A stretch of 64,000 nt of DNA. Source: Streptococcus intermedius SK54 = ATCC 27335. GTDB lineage: Bacteria > Bacillota > Bacilli > Lactobacillales > Streptococcaceae. The translations under genes and the position numbers were made by a program. The stretch's first letter is position 1; the number at the start of each line of letters is the position of its first letter. Positions 16,664-26,332 of the stretch are shown in pieces. The stretch spans positions 248,001-312,000 of the forward strand of contig NZ_ATFK01000001.1 in NCBI RefSeq assembly GCF_000413475.1, written 5' to 3'. Below the pieces are notes generated by a model. That model was given only the letters and a program-made list of their open reading frames with translations. It ran no database searches and was not told the origin of the DNA.

Positions 16664-17680
16664 ATGACAAACTCAGTGTTCCAAGGACGTAGCTTCTTGG
16701 CAGAAAAAGATTTCACACGTGCGGAATTAGAATACCTTATTGGTTTAGCAGCTCACTTGAAAGATTTGAAGAAACGCAATATTGAACATCATTATCTAGC
16801 AGGTAAAAATATTGCTCTCTTGTTTGAAAAAACATCAACTCGTACTCGTGCAGCGTTTACAACAGCAGCTATTGACCTTGGTGCTCATCCAGAGTACCTA
16901 GGAGCTAATGATATTCAACTTGGTAAGAAAGAATCTACTGAAGATACGGCTAAAGTATTGGGACGTATGTTTGACGGGATTGAATTCCGTGGATTTAGTC
17001 AACGTATGGTAGAAGAATTGGCAGAATTCTCAGGTGTACCAGTATGGAATGGTTTGACAGATGAATGGCATCCAACTCAAATGCTAGCTGACTATTTAAC
17101 GGTTCAAGAAAACTTTGGTCGCCTAGAAGGATTAACTCTTGTCTACTGTGGTGACGGACGTAATAACGTTGCAAATAGCCTTCTTGTAACGGGGGCTATC
17201 CTAGGTGTCAATGTTCATATCTTCTCTCCAAAAGAACTTTTCCCAGCTGATGATATTGTGAAATTAGCAGAAGGATACGCAAAAGAAAGTGGTGCACATG
17301 TCTTAATCACTGACAATGCAGATGAAGCTGTTAAAGGTGCAGATGTACTTTATACAGATGTTTGGGTATCTATGGGTGAAGAAGATAAATTTGCAGAACG
17401 TGTCGCACTGTTGAAACCTTATCAAGTAAATATGGACTTGATCAAGAAAGCTGATAATGAAGATTTAATTTTCTTACACTGCTTACCAGCTTTCCATGAT
17501 ACAAATACTGTCTATGGTAAAGATGTTGCTGAAAAATTCGGCGTTGAAGAAATGGAAGTAACTGACGAAGTATTCCGCAGCAAATACGCTCGCCAATTTG
17601 ACCAAGCTGAAAACCGTATGCATACTATTAAAGCAGTTATGGCAGCAACTCTTGGTAACCTTTATATTCCAAAAGTATAA
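16664..17680 (+). CDS. arcB: Catabolic ornithine carbamoyltransferase
   Basis: A 338-residue enzyme that splits citrulline with phosphate into ornithine and carbamoyl phosphate. It shows the carbamoyl-phosphate site FEKTSTRTR, the HPTQMLAD block, DVWVSMGEE and the Cys loop [10 protein letters not shown]. Its place between arcA and arcC marks it as catabolic. A 215-base gap with a hairpin separates it from arcC. Confidence 0.97.
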   Translation: MTNSVFQGRSFLAEKDFTRAELEYLIGLAAHLKDLKKRNIEHHYLAGKNIALLFEKTSTRTRAAFTTAAIDLGAHPEYLGANDIQLGKKESTEDTAKVLGRMFDGIEFRGFSQRMVEELAEFSGVPVWNGLTDEWHPTQMLADYLTVQENFGRLEGLTLVYCGDGRNNVANSLLVTGAILGVNVHIFSPKELFPADDIVKLAEGYAKESGAHVLITDNADEAVKGADVLYTDVWVSMGEEDKFAERVALLKPYQVNMDLIKKADNEDLIFLHCLPAFHDTNTVYGKDVAEKFGVEEMEVTDEVFRSKYARQFDQAENRMHTIKAVMAATLGNLYIPKV

Positions 17681-17708
17681 TTTAAAACCAAAACCGTTTA
17701 CCAACAGC

Positions 17709-17755
17709 TATGAGGGCTGCGACTAATAGCTTTAGTCCAGTCCTCATTTTTAATA
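17709..17755 (+). terminator. Hairpin in the arcB-arcC gap, attenuator or processing site
   Basis: ATGAGGGCTG pairs with CAGTCCTCAT across an 18-nt loop and is followed by TTTTTAAT. It is inside the operon, so it would lower, not block, expression of arcC and beyond, or mark an mRNA cut. Confidence 0.5.
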
Positions 17756-17895
17756 GTGCTCGTATCAACAGTAACATTATTATTGACAACAAAATGAATG
17801 TTATAGGTTCAAAAACAACTTATATCTGGAGTTCGTTGTTGACATTAGAATGGAAAAGCACTATAAAAGCAACTCTAAAAGGAGGACAACTATTT

Positions 17896-18843
17896 ATGGC
17901 AAATCGTAAAATTGTTGTGGCTTTGGGAGGAAATGCCATCCTTTCATCTGATCCATCAGCAAAAGCACAACAGGAAGCATTGGCAGAAACAGCAAGTCAT
18001 CTTGTGAAATTGATTAAAAATGGTGACGACTTGATTATCACTCACGGTAATGGACCACAAGTTGGAAATCTTTTGTTACAACATTTAGCAGCAGATTCTG
18101 AAAAAAATCCAGCTTTTCCACTTGACTCGCTTGTTGCGATGACAGAAGGAAGTATTGGCTACTGGTTGCAAAATGCTCTTCAAAACGCTTTACGTGAAGA
18201 AGGTATTGAAAAAGAAGTGGCTTCGGTTGTGACACAAGTAGTGGTTGATAAAAAGGATCCAGCTTTCACAAATCTGAGCAAACCAATCGGGCCATTTTAT
18301 ACAGAAGAAGAAGCAAAAGCAGAAGCTGAAAAGAGTGGTGCAACTTTCAAAGAAGATGCTGGACGTGGCTGGAGAAAGGTCGTTGCGTCACCAAAACCAG
18401 TTGGAATCAAAGAAATTGAAACCATTCGTACGCTTATCAATGCTGGACATGTCGTTGTAGCTGCTGGTGGTGGCGGCATTCCTGTTATCAAGGAAGACAA
18501 TGGTCATCTTGCAGGTGTAGAAGCAGTAATTGACAAAGACTTTGCTTCACAATGTCTGGCGGAATTGGTCGAAGCAGATCTCTTTATTGTTTTGACAGGT
18601 GTGGATTATGTCTATGTTAACTATAATAAGCCAAATCAAACTAAGTTAGAGCGTGTTAATGTAGCTCAATTGGAAGACTACATTGAACAAAATCAATTTG
18701 CACCAGGAAGCATGTTACCAAAAGTGCAAGCAGCTATTGCTTTTGTCAATGATCGACCAGAAGGTGAAGCTGTCATTACTTCTCTTGAAAACTTAGGTGC
18801 TTTGATTGAGTCTGAAAGTGGAACGATTATTGAAAAAGGATAG
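17896..18843 (+). CDS. arcC: Carbamate kinase
   Basis: A 315-residue enzyme that makes ATP from carbamoyl phosphate and ADP, the energy-yielding step of the pathway. I start at ATG 17896 behind AGGAGG; a longer open frame from 17710 lacks a ribosome site and its first 62 residues are not carbamate-kinase-like. Motifs: [30 protein letters not shown], and the conserved KVQAAIAFV near the end. Length is normal for the family. Confidence 0.96.
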   Translation: MANRKIVVALGGNAILSSDPSAKAQQEALAETASHLVKLIKNGDDLIITHGNGPQVGNLLLQHLAADSEKNPAFPLDSLVAMTEGSIGYWLQNALQNALREEGIEKEVASVVTQVVVDKKDPAFTNLSKPIGPFYTEEEAKAEAEKSGATFKEDAGRGWRKVVASPKPVGIKEIETIRTLINAGHVVVAAGGGGIPVIKEDNGHLAGVEAVIDKDFASQCLAELVEADLFIVLTGVDYVYVNYNKPNQTKLERVNVAQLEDYIEQNQFAPGSMLPKVQAAIAFVNDRPEGEAVITSLENLGALIESESGTIIEKG

Positions 18844-19012
18844 CAGAGTGATATCATTGCTTCGTTTAAAATTGTAATAAAACTTTTAAAATAATATCGG
18901 TGTTTCCTATTTTTAAATTTGCTTTCTTTTGCCTTATTTTATTGTTAAAAAATGAAAATTTTTTAGAGAATTACTAGTTTTTTTCAGTTGAATATGTTAA
19001 AATAAACTTCAA

Positions 19013-19026
19013 AGGAAGCGCTTTCT
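19013..19026 (+). promoter_or_regulatory. CRE-like site before arcD
   Basis: AGGAAGCGCTTTCT is a near-perfect palindrome around the CcpA core GCGC, just behind a TTAAAAT -10-like element. It suggests that arcD-arcT has its own CcpA-controlled promoter inside the cluster. Confidence 0.55.
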
Positions 19027-19080
19027 GAAAATGGGATTCAGCTAAATTTTTACACTTTGTTACATTTAGGAGGAAAACAA

Positions 19081-20583
19081 ATGAGTGAAAAAACAAAAAA
19101 AGGGTTTAAGATGCCGTCATCTTATTCCGTTTTGATGATTATCATTGCAATTATGGCTGTGTTGACTTGGATTATTCCTGCTGGTCAATACAATGCCGAT
19201 AAAGCTGGTAATTTAATTACAGGAACTTACAAGACAGTTTCTCAAAATCCACAAGGGATTTGGGATGTCTTGATGGCTCCTATTCGTGCGATGCTTGGGA
19301 AAGAGCCAACTGCAGCAGCAATTGATGTTGCCTTCTTTATCTTGATGGTCGGCGGTTTCCTTGGCGTAGTGAATGAAACAGGTGCTTTGGATGTAGGGAT
19401 TGCTTCTATTGTCAAGAAGTACAAAGGTCGCGAAAAGATGTTGATTGTCGTTTTAATGCCTTTGTTTGCTCTTGGTGGCTCAACTTATGGTATGGGCGAA
19501 GAAACTATGGCTTTCTATCCACTTCTTGTGCCAGTTATGATGGCAGTAGGGTTTGATAGTTTGACCGCGGTAGCAATTATCCTTCTTGGTTCTCAAATTG
19601 GTTGTTTAGCTTCTACTCTGAATCCATTTGCGACAGGTATTGCTTCTGCAACAGCAGGAGTTGGTACTGGTGATGGTATCTTACTTCGTTTGATCTTCTT
19701 TGTTGTGATGACAGCTTTGGGTACTTATTTCGTTTATCGTTATGCAGATAAAATCCAAAAAGATCCTACAAAATCATTGGTTTACAGTCATCGTGAAGAA
19801 GATTTGAAACATTTTAATGTAGATGGAGTTGCCAAGGTAGAATCCACTCTTAGCAAAAAACAAAAACAAGTTTTGGTACTTTTTGTCTTGACCTTTGTTC
19901 TCATGATTATGAGTTTTATTCCATGGACAGACTTGAAGGTAACTGTTTTTGAAAGTTTCAATAAATGGTTGGTTGGACTTCCATTCATTGGTAAGATTGT
20001 TGGTAGTTCGACATCTGCTTTGGGTACTTGGTACTTCCCAGAAGGGGCAATGCTCTTTGCTGTGATGGCTATTGTTATTGGTTTTGTTTACCGCATGAAA
20101 GAAGATCGCTTCATTACTGTATTTATCAATGGTGCAGCTGATCTGCTTGGTGTTGCGCTTATCGTAGCCGTTGCTCGTGGTATTCAAGTCATTATGAATG
20201 ATGGTATGATTACTGCTACAATCCTTCACTGGGGTGAAGTCGGACTCAAGGGTCTATCATCTCAAGTATTCATTGTATTGACTTACCTATTCTATCTGCC
20301 AATGTCATTCCTTATCCCATCAACCTCTGGTCTTGCCAGTGCAACAATGGGAATTATGGCACCACTTGGAAAATTTGTCAATGTGCAAGCAAGTTTGATT
20401 ATTACAGCTTACCAGTCAGCTTCTGGGCTTTTGAACCTGATTACACCAACTTCTGGTATTGTAATGGGAGCTCTAGCTCTTGGACGTATTGAATTAGGTA
20501 CTTGGTGGAAGTTTGTTGGAAAATTAGTTGCTGTAATATTTGTAGTAAGTATTCTACTTCTAATTTTAGGAACATTTTTCTAA
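19081..20583 (+). CDS. arcD: Arginine/ornithine antiporter ArcD (YfcC family)
   Basis: A 500-residue membrane protein with about 12 segments that swaps external arginine for ornithine. The start at ATG 19081 has AGGAGG 7 bases before it; an in-frame ATG at 19057 precedes that ribosome site and is not used. The sequence (PSSYSVLMIIIAIMAVLTWIIPAGQYN, TYGMGEETMAFYPLLVPVM) is of the YfcC/DcuC type that serves as ArcD in streptococci, unlike the APC-type ArcD of Pseudomonas. Confidence 0.92.
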   Translation: MSEKTKKGFKMPSSYSVLMIIIAIMAVLTWIIPAGQYNADKAGNLITGTYKTVSQNPQGIWDVLMAPIRAMLGKEPTAAAIDVAFFILMVGGFLGVVNETGALDVGIASIVKKYKGREKMLIVVLMPLFALGGSTYGMGEETMAFYPLLVPVMMAVGFDSLTAVAIILLGSQIGCLASTLNPFATGIASATAGVGTGDGILLRLIFFVVMTALGTYFVYRYADKIQKDPTKSLVYSHREEDLKHFNVDGVAKVESTLSKKQKQVLVLFVLTFVLMIMSFIPWTDLKVTVFESFNKWLVGLPFIGKIVGSSTSALGTWYFPEGAMLFAVMAIVIGFVYRMKEDRFITVFINGAADLLGVALIVAVARGIQVIMNDGMITATILHWGEVGLKGLSSQVFIVLTYLFYLPMSFLIPSTSGLASATMGIMAPLGKFVNVQASLIITAYQSASGLLNLITPTSGIVMGALALGRIELGTWWKFVGKLVAVIFVVSILLLILGTFF

Positions 20584-20603
20584 CTCACAATTGAGGTGTC
20601 TGA

Positions 20604-21944
20604 ATGAAAGAATTTTTAACTGAACAAATTAAGGCTGATTATTTAAAATCGTTAAAAACGCTTGTTTCCTACCCATCAGTCCTTAATGAAGGAGAAAACG
20701 GGACACCTTTCGGACAATCTATCCAAAATGTCTTAGAAAAGATGTTAGAAATCACAAGAAGTCTAGGTTTTAAGACTTATCTTGATCCTAAAGGATATTA
20801 CGGATATGCAGAAATCGGTCAAGGAGAAGAACTCCTGGCCGTTCTCTGCCATTTAGACGTTGTTCCTGCGGGAGATTTGTCCGATTGGGAAACCCCTCCA
20901 TTTGAAGCAATTATTAAAGATGGTTGGATACATGGACGTGGAGTGCAAGATGACAAAGGGCCGTCACTAGCAGCGCTTTATGCAGTCAAAGCATTGATGG
21001 ATGCAGGTGTGAGATTTAACAAGCGGATTCGTTTTATCTATGGGACAGATGAAGAAACACTATGGCGGTGTATGGCTCGTTACAACGAGCTAGAAGAAAC
21101 AGCAACGCTTGGCTTTGCACCGGATTCATCTTTTCCGTTAACTTACGCAGAAAAAGGTTTGCTGCAAATTAAATTACACGGTTCTGGTTCAGAAGGACTG
21201 ACCATTGAAGCAGGAGAAGCCTTCAATGTTGTTCCTGCGAAAGCCAGTTATACTGGAGCTTTGGTTGATTTATTGGAAGCTGAATTGAAAAAACAGGCTT
21301 TTGCCTACGAACGAACTGCCGATTCAGTAACAGTTGCTGGGATTCCTAAGCATTCAAAAGATGCTGCTGAAGGAGTGAATGCGATTATTCGCTTAGCTAA
21401 AGGGTTAGCGCCTTTATTGGATGATACGACTCTTAACTTTCTCGCAGAAGCAGTTGGTGAAGATGCGACAGGAAGTAACTTGTTTGGAACTGTTTCAGAT
21501 GAGCCTTCAGGAACGTTGTCGTTTAATGTTTCTGGGCTGACTATCGATCAAGATAAGTCTGAAATTCGGATTGATATGCGGATTCCGGTTCTTGCTGATA
21601 AGGGGAAACTAGTTCAGGAATTACGTCAAATTGCTGAAAAATATCAATTGTGCTATGAAGAATTTGACTATCTTACACCATTATATGTGCCGCTTGATAG
21701 CAAATTGGTTAGTACTTTAATGGCTGTCTATAAAGAGAAAACAAATGATGATAGTCCTGCTGTATCTTCTGGAGGTGCTACATTTGCTCGTACCATGCCA
21801 AATTGTGTAGCTTTTGGAGCACTTTTCCCTGGTGCTTTGCAAACAGAACATCAAGCGAATGAACGAACTGTGATCGACGATTTGTATAAGGCGATGGATA
21901 TTTATGCTGAAACGATTTATCGATTAGCTGGAGAAGTTAGTTAA
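20604..21944 (+). CDS. arcT: M20-family metallodipeptidase ArcT
   Basis: A 446-residue zinc/manganese peptidase. Metal ligands can be seen: His in LCHLDVVPAGD, Asp in HGRGVQDDKGP, Glu pair in GTDEETLW, and a late His in TEHQANERT. It looks like PepV/Xaa-His dipeptidases. As the last arc gene, 20 bp after arcD, it is thought to release arginine from peptides for the pathway; older annotations as transaminase do not fit this sequence. Confidence 0.88.
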   Translation: MKEFLTEQIKADYLKSLKTLVSYPSVLNEGENGTPFGQSIQNVLEKMLEITRSLGFKTYLDPKGYYGYAEIGQGEELLAVLCHLDVVPAGDLSDWETPPFEAIIKDGWIHGRGVQDDKGPSLAALYAVKALMDAGVRFNKRIRFIYGTDEETLWRCMARYNELEETATLGFAPDSSFPLTYAEKGLLQIKLHGSGSEGLTIEAGEAFNVVPAKASYTGALVDLLEAELKKQAFAYERTADSVTVAGIPKHSKDAAEGVNAIIRLAKGLAPLLDDTTLNFLAEAVGEDATGSNLFGTVSDEPSGTLSFNVSGLTIDQDKSEIRIDMRIPVLADKGKLVQELRQIAEKYQLCYEEFDYLTPLYVPLDSKLVSTLMAVYKEKTNDDSPAVSSGGATFARTMPNCVAFGALFPGALQTEHQANERTVIDDLYKAMDIYAETIYRLAGEVS

Positions 21945-21960
21945 TCACAAGCAATAAAAA

Positions 21961-22225
21961 GCTAGTACTACTTAGAGACGAACTGCTCTGAAAGTTGGAC
22001 AAATAATTATTTTAAGGATTTAGTTCTGTATTGGACAGGATTAAGTCCTTTTAGTTTTTAGTTATATATGTTTGGAGAAAAAATATACTCAATAAGGATA
22101 AGTCTAGTGGCGGTAGTGGCATCGTAGATGATAATTGTCAATTGGTTCTTTCTTTCGTAAGGTAACTTCATCAGAAAAGCACCCCAAAAGTTAGATTTCT
22201 TGACTAACTTTTAGGGTGCAGTCGA
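21961..22225. mobile_element. Remnant of an IS3-like insertion sequence
   Basis: This gene-free stretch of about 300 bases carries sequence I recognise from ends of streptococcal IS3-family elements: GAACTGCTCTGAAAGTTGGAC with a following TTTAGTTCTGTATTGGACAG, and at the other side CACCCCAAAAGTTAG / CTAACTTTTAGGGTG as a hairpin (22180-22218). No transposase frame is left. The hairpin may now stop transcription from arcT and from arcR. Confidence 0.4.
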
Positions 22226-22252
22226 TAAAGGTAAGTGTTAGCTTTTTATTTT

Positions 22253-22726
22253 TCAATCTTTACTGAAAAAGAATGGGGGTGCAAATTGTTTTAATTTGTT
22301 AAAACATTCTTGTGCTTTTTGATTGTCTTCACAGATGATAAGGCAGACGTCATCACCGCAGACAGTTGCAACAATTTCGGAAAATTCCAAAGCATCTAGG
22401 ATGGACCCAAATGATTGTGCCAAACCAGGAAGTGTTTTCATGATAACCTGGTTTTGAACAGGGCGTAGCATAATTAAAGCATCTTCCATATAAAGACGTA
22501 GCCGTTTTTCCCAGCGTGAAGGTGCCGTACTGTTAATAATGTAATAAGAAACATCAGCTTCGTGTACTTTTACTAGGTTCAGCGCTTTAATATCTCGAGA
22601 AAGTGTAGATTGAGTGACTGTCACGCCATTTGCTGAAAGCAAATCTTGTAATTCTTGTTGTGTGTGAATTTTTTTTTCTAGGACCAGTGAGCGAATTAGC
22701 CGGTGACGGCTTTCAATTTTATTCAT
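22253..22726 (-). CDS. arcR: ArgR/AhrC-family arginine-responsive regulator
   Basis: A 157-residue ArgR-type protein: N-terminal winged helix (residues 1-70, with [33 protein letters not shown]) and a C-terminal hexamer/arginine domain ([11 protein letters not shown] has the acidic pair that binds arginine). In oral streptococci this gene, at the end of the arc cluster, is called arcR and tunes arc expression. It is read with queA, 10 bp downstream of it. Confidence 0.9.
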   Translation of the reverse strand: MNKIESRHRLIRSLVLEKKIHTQQELQDLLSANGVTVTQSTLSRDIKALNLVKVHEADVSYYIINSTAPSRWEKRLRLYMEDALIMLRPVQNQVIMKTLPGLAQSFGSILDALEFSEIVATVCGDDVCLIICEDNQKAQECFNKLKQFAPPFFFSKD

Positions 22727-22736
22727 ATTTCACCTA

Positions 22737-23765
22737 TTATTTTATAAACATAGCATCTCCAAAGCTGAAAAAGCGGTATTTTTCATCAATGGCATGTTGA
22801 TAAGCGGAGAGCACCAATTCTCGACCTGCAAAGGCTGAAACGAGCATAACGAGAGTTGATTTGGGCAGATGGAAATTGGTAGAGAAAGCGTCTACGACTT
22901 TCCAATCGTAACCTGGTTTGATAAAAATGTTGGTCCAGCCGGAGTCAGCTTTAATTTCTCCATTAAACTTTGAGCCAATTGTCTCTAGTGTACGGATAGA
23001 AGTCGTTCCGACAGCTATGACACGTTTTCCACTAGCCTTGACTTGTCGAAGCGTTTCGGCTGCCTCTTCTGATAAAGTGTAAAATTCTGAGTGCATTTCA
23101 TGTTCATCTACATTGTCTACAGAGACAGGTCGGAAGGTTCCTAGCCCGACGTGAAGGGTTAGATAAACTAATTTCACGCCTTTTGCTTCAATCTTAGCAA
23201 GTAATTCTTTTGTAAAATGAAGCCCCGCAGTTGGAGCAGCGGCTGAGCCATTTTCCTTAGCATAGACTGTTTGATAGCGTTCACGATCTTTTAGTTTTTC
23301 GTGTATGTAAGGTGGTAAAGGCATTTCACCGAGACTTTCAAGCACTTCTAAGAAAATACCTTGATAATGGAAGCGCACGATACGTCCACCGTGTTTCAAT
23401 TCTTCTAAGATGGTTGCTGTTAAGCGACCGTCCCCAAAGGAAATTTGTGCTCCAACTTTTAAGCGTTTGGCTGGCTTTGCCAGCACTTCCCAATCATCAC
23501 CTTCAGTGTTTTTCAAAAGTAGCAGTTCAACATGCCCACCTGTTTCAATTTTTTCACCGTGAAGGCGTGCTGGTAAAACGCGCGTATCATTCATGACCAA
23601 AGCATCTCCAGGATGTAATTGATCAATGATTGCATCAAAATGAGTATCTTCCATTTGACCAGTTTTATGATTTACGATCAAGAGACGCGAGGCATCTCGC
23701 TTTTCTAAAGGGGTTTGTGCAATTAATTCTTCTGGTAAATGAAAGTCAAAATCAGCAGTATTCAT
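22737..23765 (-). CDS. queA: S-adenosylmethionine:tRNA ribosyltransferase-isomerase
   Basis: A 342-residue enzyme of queuosine synthesis that transfers the ribose of SAM to preQ1 in tRNA. The start [12 protein letters not shown], the motif [22 protein letters not shown] and the end [11 protein letters not shown] are typical over the full length. AAGGAG precedes the ATG. It lies 9 bp after a tiny membrane protein gene and just before arcR, the order known from S. gordonii-like genomes. Confidence 0.97.
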   Translation of the reverse strand: MNTADFDFHLPEELIAQTPLEKRDASRLLIVNHKTGQMEDTHFDAIIDQLHPGDALVMNDTRVLPARLHGEKIETGGHVELLLLKNTEGDDWEVLAKPAKRLKVGAQISFGDGRLTATILEELKHGGRIVRFHYQGIFLEVLESLGEMPLPPYIHEKLKDRERYQTVYAKENGSAAAPTAGLHFTKELLAKIEAKGVKLVYLTLHVGLGTFRPVSVDNVDEHEMHSEFYTLSEEAAETLRQVKASGKRVIAVGTTSIRTLETIGSKFNGEIKADSGWTNIFIKPGYDWKVVDAFSTNFHLPKSTLVMLVSAFAGRELVLSAYQHAIDEKYRFFSFGDAMFIK

Positions 23766-23774
23766 ATATTCTCC

Positions 23775-23948
23775 TTAGGCTGTAACTAAAATCCATAACG
23801 AATAACAACAAGCAACAAGTGGTAGGCACACGAGAAAAATGCCTACAATCAGTAAGAGATAATACCACATTCGCTTGGTGTTGAGAAAGAGTGCAGTAAT
23901 AAGAAAAGCAACTCCCATGAAAAATAAACAGAACAAATAGATTAACAT
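23775..23948 (-). CDS. Tiny membrane protein, leaderless start
   Basis: A 57-residue protein with two hydrophobic segments (MLIYLFCLFFMGVAFL and YYLLLIVGIFLVCLPLVACC). I start at ATG 23948, because TATAAT lies only six bases before it and transcription would begin at about the ATG; the earlier in-frame ATG at 23978 is upstream of the promoter. It is the first gene of the queA-arcR unit. Function unknown. Confidence 0.6.
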   Translation of the reverse strand: MLIYLFCLFFMGVAFLITALFLNTKRMWYYLLLIVGIFLVCLPLVACCYSLWILVTA

Positions 23949-23954
23949 TCTTCT

Positions 23955-23982
23955 ATTATAGCACGATTTTTCGTGCAAACAA
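23955..23982 (-). promoter_or_regulatory. Promoter with operator-like palindrome in its spacer
   Basis: On the minus strand: TTGTTT, 16 bases, TATAAT. The 16 spacer bases are a perfect inverted repeat, GCACGA-AAAA-TCGTGC (23961-23976), including the TG of an extended -10. A repressor bound there would fully block the promoter. Confidence 0.65.
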
Positions 23983-24013
23983 GCGTGGATTTTTTAAAAA
24001 GAAACAAATTCTC

Positions 24014-24042
24014 TTGACAAAAATTGGTCTATACCATATAAT
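24014..24042 (+). promoter_or_regulatory. nagB promoter with NagR-like dre operator
   Basis: TTGACA, 17-base spacer, TATAAT: a consensus promoter. The spacer holds ATTGGTCTATACCAT (24023-24037), close to the dre site of NagR (WWTGGTMTAGACCAWT type), predicting release by amino sugars. Confidence 0.75.
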
Positions 24043-24071
24043 ATAATTAAGTAAAGAAAAGGAGCTCAACG

Positions 24072-24779
24072 ATGAGAATTATTCAAGTAGAAAATCAAGC
24101 AGCCGGTGGCAGAGTAGCCTTTGAATTGTTAAAAGAAAAATTAGCTGAAGGAGCAAAAACGATAGGTTTGGCAACAGGAAGCAGTCCTTTGAGTTTTTAT
24201 GAGCAAATTGTTGAAAGTGACCTTGATTTGTCAGACTTAACCAGTGTGAATCTAGACGAGTACATAGGATTAAGTGGGGAAAATCCTCAGTCTTATCGCT
24301 ATTTCATGCAAGAACATTTATTTAATCAGAAGCCATTTAAGAAAAGCTTTTTACCAAATGGTGTTGCAGAAGATGTAGAAATGGAAACCAGACGCTACAA
24401 CCAAATTTTGGTAGAGCATCCCGTTGACCTGCAAATTTTGGGAATTGGTACAAATGGTCACATTGGGTTTAATGAACCAGGGACGAGCTTTGATAGCACG
24501 GTTCATGTAGTGGATTTGGAGCAGTCAACTATTGAAGCGAATGCTCGTTTCTTTGATAAAATAGAAGATGTACCGACGCAAGCTTACTCAATGGGGATTC
24601 GGAATATTCTTGATGCAAAATCTATTATTTTATTTGCTTATGGTGCTTCAAAAGCTAAAGCAATTGCAGGAACAGTAGAAGGACCGATTACAGAAGAATT
24701 GCCTGGAAGTGCCCTTCAAAATCATAAAGATGTTGTCATTATTACAGATAAGGAAGCTTTAAGTCATTTGAAAAAATAA
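24072..24779 (+). CDS. nagB: Glucosamine-6-phosphate deaminase
   Basis: A 235-residue enzyme that turns glucosamine-6-phosphate into fructose-6-phosphate and ammonia, feeding amino sugars into glycolysis. Motifs: [22 protein letters not shown] (catalytic Asp), [14 protein letters not shown] and the His/Glu pair region. Length is typical of the short Gram-positive form. AAGGAG precedes the ATG; single-gene unit closed by a terminator. Confidence 0.97.
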   Translation: MRIIQVENQAAGGRVAFELLKEKLAEGAKTIGLATGSSPLSFYEQIVESDLDLSDLTSVNLDEYIGLSGENPQSYRYFMQEHLFNQKPFKKSFLPNGVAEDVEMETRRYNQILVEHPVDLQILGIGTNGHIGFNEPGTSFDSTVHVVDLEQSTIEANARFFDKIEDVPTQAYSMGIRNILDAKSIILFAYGASKAKAIAGTVEGPITEELPGSALQNHKDVVIITDKEALSHLKK

Positions 24780-24789
24780 GAATCTATTT

Positions 24790-24816
24790 CCTATCTAATT
24801 TTTAGGTAGGTTTTTT
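24790..24816 (+). terminator. Terminator after nagB
   Basis: Stem CCTATCTAA / TTAGGTAGG (one mismatch) with a 3-nt loop and six Ts. Confidence 0.75.
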
Positions 24817-24895
24817 GGTATTTTGAAAAAGTTTGTTATCTTAATAAAAAAAGTATGTTATACTAGAAACCGAGTGAAAATTTAGGAGGATTCTA

Positions 24896-26254
24896 GTGAA
24901 AAAGCTGTTAGCTATTGTTTGTTTTTTGGCATTGTGTTGGGGAGTAACTTCTATTCATGCGGACGAGTTAGTTGATATGGCACAAAAGATGTATCCAAAC
25001 GAAAAAGTCAATCCAATCAATCGTCCCAAATCATCCTTGATAGTCGATGCTAATACGGGGAATGTTCTGTGGCAAGACAATATTGATGAAGTTCGTGACC
25101 CAGCTAGTATGAGTAAACTTATGACCTTGTATTTGGTATTTGAAGCGATTCAGCAAGGAAAATTAAATGAAAATACAATCATCAAAGCAACAGCACGTGA
25201 TCAGGCTATTGCAAATATTTACGAAATTTCCAATAATAAAATTGTGGCGGGAGTAGATTATACTGTCTCTGAATTGATTACCATGACAGCAGTTCCTTCA
25301 TCCAATGCAACAACCGTTATGTTGGCTAATTATCTATCAAACAATGACCCAGATGCTTTTTTAGACCGAATGAATGCAAAAGCTAAAGAGCTGGGTATGA
25401 CCAATACGAAATGGTTTAATGCCAGTGGGGCTGCAGCGGTTTCTTTTAAAGGCTTGTACACGCCACAACGTTATGATAATAATGCTGCGAATCAAACAAC
25501 AGCGCGCGATTTAGCTATTTTAGGTTATAATTTTGTTAAGCATTATCCAAAGATTTTAAATTATACCAATCAAGCTAAAGTGACGGTCAAAAAAGGAACT
25601 CCTTATGAAGAAACTTTTGAAACCTATAATTACTCACTTCCTGGTGCAAAATATGCTATAAAGGGGGTTGATGGCTTAAAGACAGGATCAAGTCCACAAG
25701 GAGCTTTTAACTACATTGCAACGATTAAGCGTGGAGAACAACGCTTGATTAGTGTTATCATGGGAGTTGGGAATTGGTCTGACCAAGACGGAGAATATTA
25801 TCGTCATCCATTTGGTAATGCCTTGATTGAGAAAGCTTATGCTGATTATGAGTACAAAAAAATTTTCAAGGCTGGAGAACAAACAATCAATGGAAAAAGA
25901 TATAACCTGTCAAAAGATTTCTATGCAACTGTAAAAAAAGGGGCGTCAGTAAAACCAGTTGTGGAAAATGGAGTATTGAAAAATGATAATGGTCTGAAGC
26001 AACTTTCTTCGCTCATTGCAGATGGAGAAAGTGTCACAGACGTAAAGGAAAGAGCAACATCAACAGTACAAAGTACTATAGCAAAGTCTAACGGAAAAAG
26101 TTTGAAGCAACTCTTTTTAGATTATTATATTTTTATTGCAGTTCCCATAGTGATTTTTTTGTTGATTATTGTTTTTGAAATCATGAGACGAAAGCAAAAA
26201 AGAATTCGACGAGATCATAGTGATACCCGGCTTTCTCGTCGTCGGAAGCGTTAA
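24896..26254 (+). CDS. dacA: D-alanyl-D-alanine carboxypeptidase (PBP3/DacA type)
   Basis: A 452-residue cell-wall enzyme that removes the last D-Ala from peptidoglycan stem peptides. Signal peptide (1-22, HADE), S11 fold with active-site S71-MS-K74, S-S-N in AVPSSNATTV and K-T-G in LKTGSSPQG. A C-terminal beta domain leads to a membrane segment (about 405-427) and a very basic tail (RRKQKRIRRDH). GTG start with AGGAGG upstream. Single gene with its own promoter. Confidence 0.93.
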   Translation: MKKLLAIVCFLALCWGVTSIHADELVDMAQKMYPNEKVNPINRPKSSLIVDANTGNVLWQDNIDEVRDPASMSKLMTLYLVFEAIQQGKLNENTIIKATARDQAIANIYEISNNKIVAGVDYTVSELITMTAVPSSNATTVMLANYLSNNDPDAFLDRMNAKAKELGMTNTKWFNASGAAAVSFKGLYTPQRYDNNAANQTTARDLAILGYNFVKHYPKILNYTNQAKVTVKKGTPYEETFETYNYSLPGAKYAIKGVDGLKTGSSPQGAFNYIATIKRGEQRLISVIMGVGNWSDQDGEYYRHPFGNALIEKAYADYEYKKIFKAGEQTINGKRYNLSKDFYATVKKGASVKPVVENGVLKNDNGLKQLSSLIADGESVTDVKERATSTVQSTIAKSNGKSLKQLFLDYYIFIAVPIVIFLLIIVFEIMRRKQKRIRRDHSDTRLSRRRKR

Positions 26255-26272
26255 ATATATAGTATGGGACAG

Positions 26273-26303
26273 AAAACTCGATTGGTGATTCCAGTCGAGT
26301 TTT
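26273..26303 (+). terminator. Terminator after dacA
   Basis: Stem AAAACTCGA / TCGAGTTTT around a 13-nt loop. Confidence 0.65.
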
Positions 26304-26332
26304 GTCACTCTGTTTAGGGGGAAGGAAAAATT

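Noticed and set aside
17710..17895. N-terminal extension of carbamate kinase
   Set aside because: No ribosome site, non-homologous sequence, and overlap with the intergenic hairpin.
19774..20229. 151-residue open frame on the minus strand
   Set aside because: It lies fully inside arcD, has a composition typical of an antisense shadow, and no ribosome site.
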